Positions 6,874 to 6,976 of a stretch of DNA of 6,976 bases are shown here, piece after piece. The translations under genes were made by a program, and so were the position numbers. The notes beneath the pieces were generated by a model. It made no database searches. It had not been told where the DNA came from and saw only the letters and a list, made by a program, of their open reading frames with translations. Position 1 is the stretch's first letter. Each line of letters opens with the position of its first letter. This stretch comes from JAKEGK01 sp036507695 (GTDB taxonomy: Bacteria; Pseudomonadota; Gammaproteobacteria; SZUA-152), in contig DATCIR010000197.1 in assembly GCA_036507695.1 (NCBI GenBank), positions 1-6,976 of the forward strand, given 5' to 3'.

Positions 6874-6933
6874 CGCCGTCTTCCCGGCGTCTTTTAAAGC
6901 ATGCCCCGGCTTACAACATACCGGGGCATGCTT
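6874..6933. repeat. Two adjacent hairpins including a 13-bp GC-rich stem; possible terminator
   Basis: The first hairpin is CGCCG (6874-6878) with CGGCG (6885-6889), followed on the plus strand by TCTTTT. The second is a perfect 13-bp stem, AAGCATGCCCCGG (6897-6909) with CCGGGGCATGCTT (6921-6933), an 11-nt loop and further T/A pairing beyond one mismatch. Neither strand has a long T-run directly after the large stem: the plus side has AAAAAAA and the minus side only TTT. Terminator function for a gene to the right is thus possible but not canonical. The neighbouring ATGCCGGAATGACG text resembles common intergenic repeat sequence, from memory. Confidence 0.5.
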
Positions 6934-6976
6934 AAAAAAATGCCGGAATGACGAAAATCCAAAAAATTGCGTTAAG

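Noticed and set aside
6596..6976. A gene in the right-hand 381 bp.
   Set aside because: No open frame with coding character was seen. The space is taken up by REP pair D, degraded element E and two hairpins.

Overview
The window looks like part of a proteobacterial chromosome, most likely a gammaproteobacterium. That is inferred from the gene set (methylcitrate-cycle prpB and prpC beside leucine/isoleucine-catabolism genes) and from the style of intergenic repeats; the sequence does not fix the species. About 85% of positions 727-6595 is one leftward (minus-strand) gene cluster. Both ends of the window are free of complete genes and packed with small repeats and the end of an insertion sequence.

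Layout from left to right. Positions 1-217 hold two head-to-tail copies of the same IS3-like insertion-sequence end. Each carries the start of a transposase orfA on the minus strand: one dies after 15 codons where the next copy begins, the other runs off the window. The IS end directly abuts a REP-like hairpin pair. Positions 218-726 hold further palindromic repeats and no credible gene. Positions 727-6595 hold, in order of transcription (right to left), HMG-CoA lyase (mvaB/liuE type), an HSD10-like short-chain dehydrogenase, acetoacetyl-CoA synthetase, 2-methylisocitrate lyase (prpB) and 2-methylcitrate synthase (prpC). Three of the four junctions are tight: a 1-nt overlap, a 1-nt gap and a 13-nt gap. 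The exception is a 153-bp gap between the dehydrogenase and acetoacetyl-CoA synthetase, which is filled by a REP pair and a hairpin. Positions 6596-6976 are gene-free, with one intact REP pair, one degraded pair and a strong 13-bp hairpin.

How the genes fit together (family knowledge plus inference): HMG-CoA lyase finishes leucine breakdown, giving acetyl-CoA and acetoacetate. Acetoacetyl-CoA synthetase re-activates the acetoacetate. The dehydrogenase resembles the 2-methyl-3-hydroxybutyryl-CoA step of isoleucine breakdown, which leads to acetyl-CoA and propionyl-CoA. PrpC condenses propionyl-CoA with oxaloacetate, and PrpB cleaves methylisocitrate to pyruvate and succinate. The cluster therefore joins branched-chain amino acid (ketogenic/propiogenic) catabolism to propionate disposal. 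The methylcitrate dehydratase (PrpD or AcnD/PrpF), a thiolase and a regulator are not in the window.

The genes are ordinary members of known families. The most unusual content is the repeat landscape: a family of paired 21-nt REP-like hairpins with the GTAG signature (REPIN-like), one pair in the inside-out arrangement, one pair nested inside a second inverted repeat, and an IS end sitting at the base of a REP hairpin.
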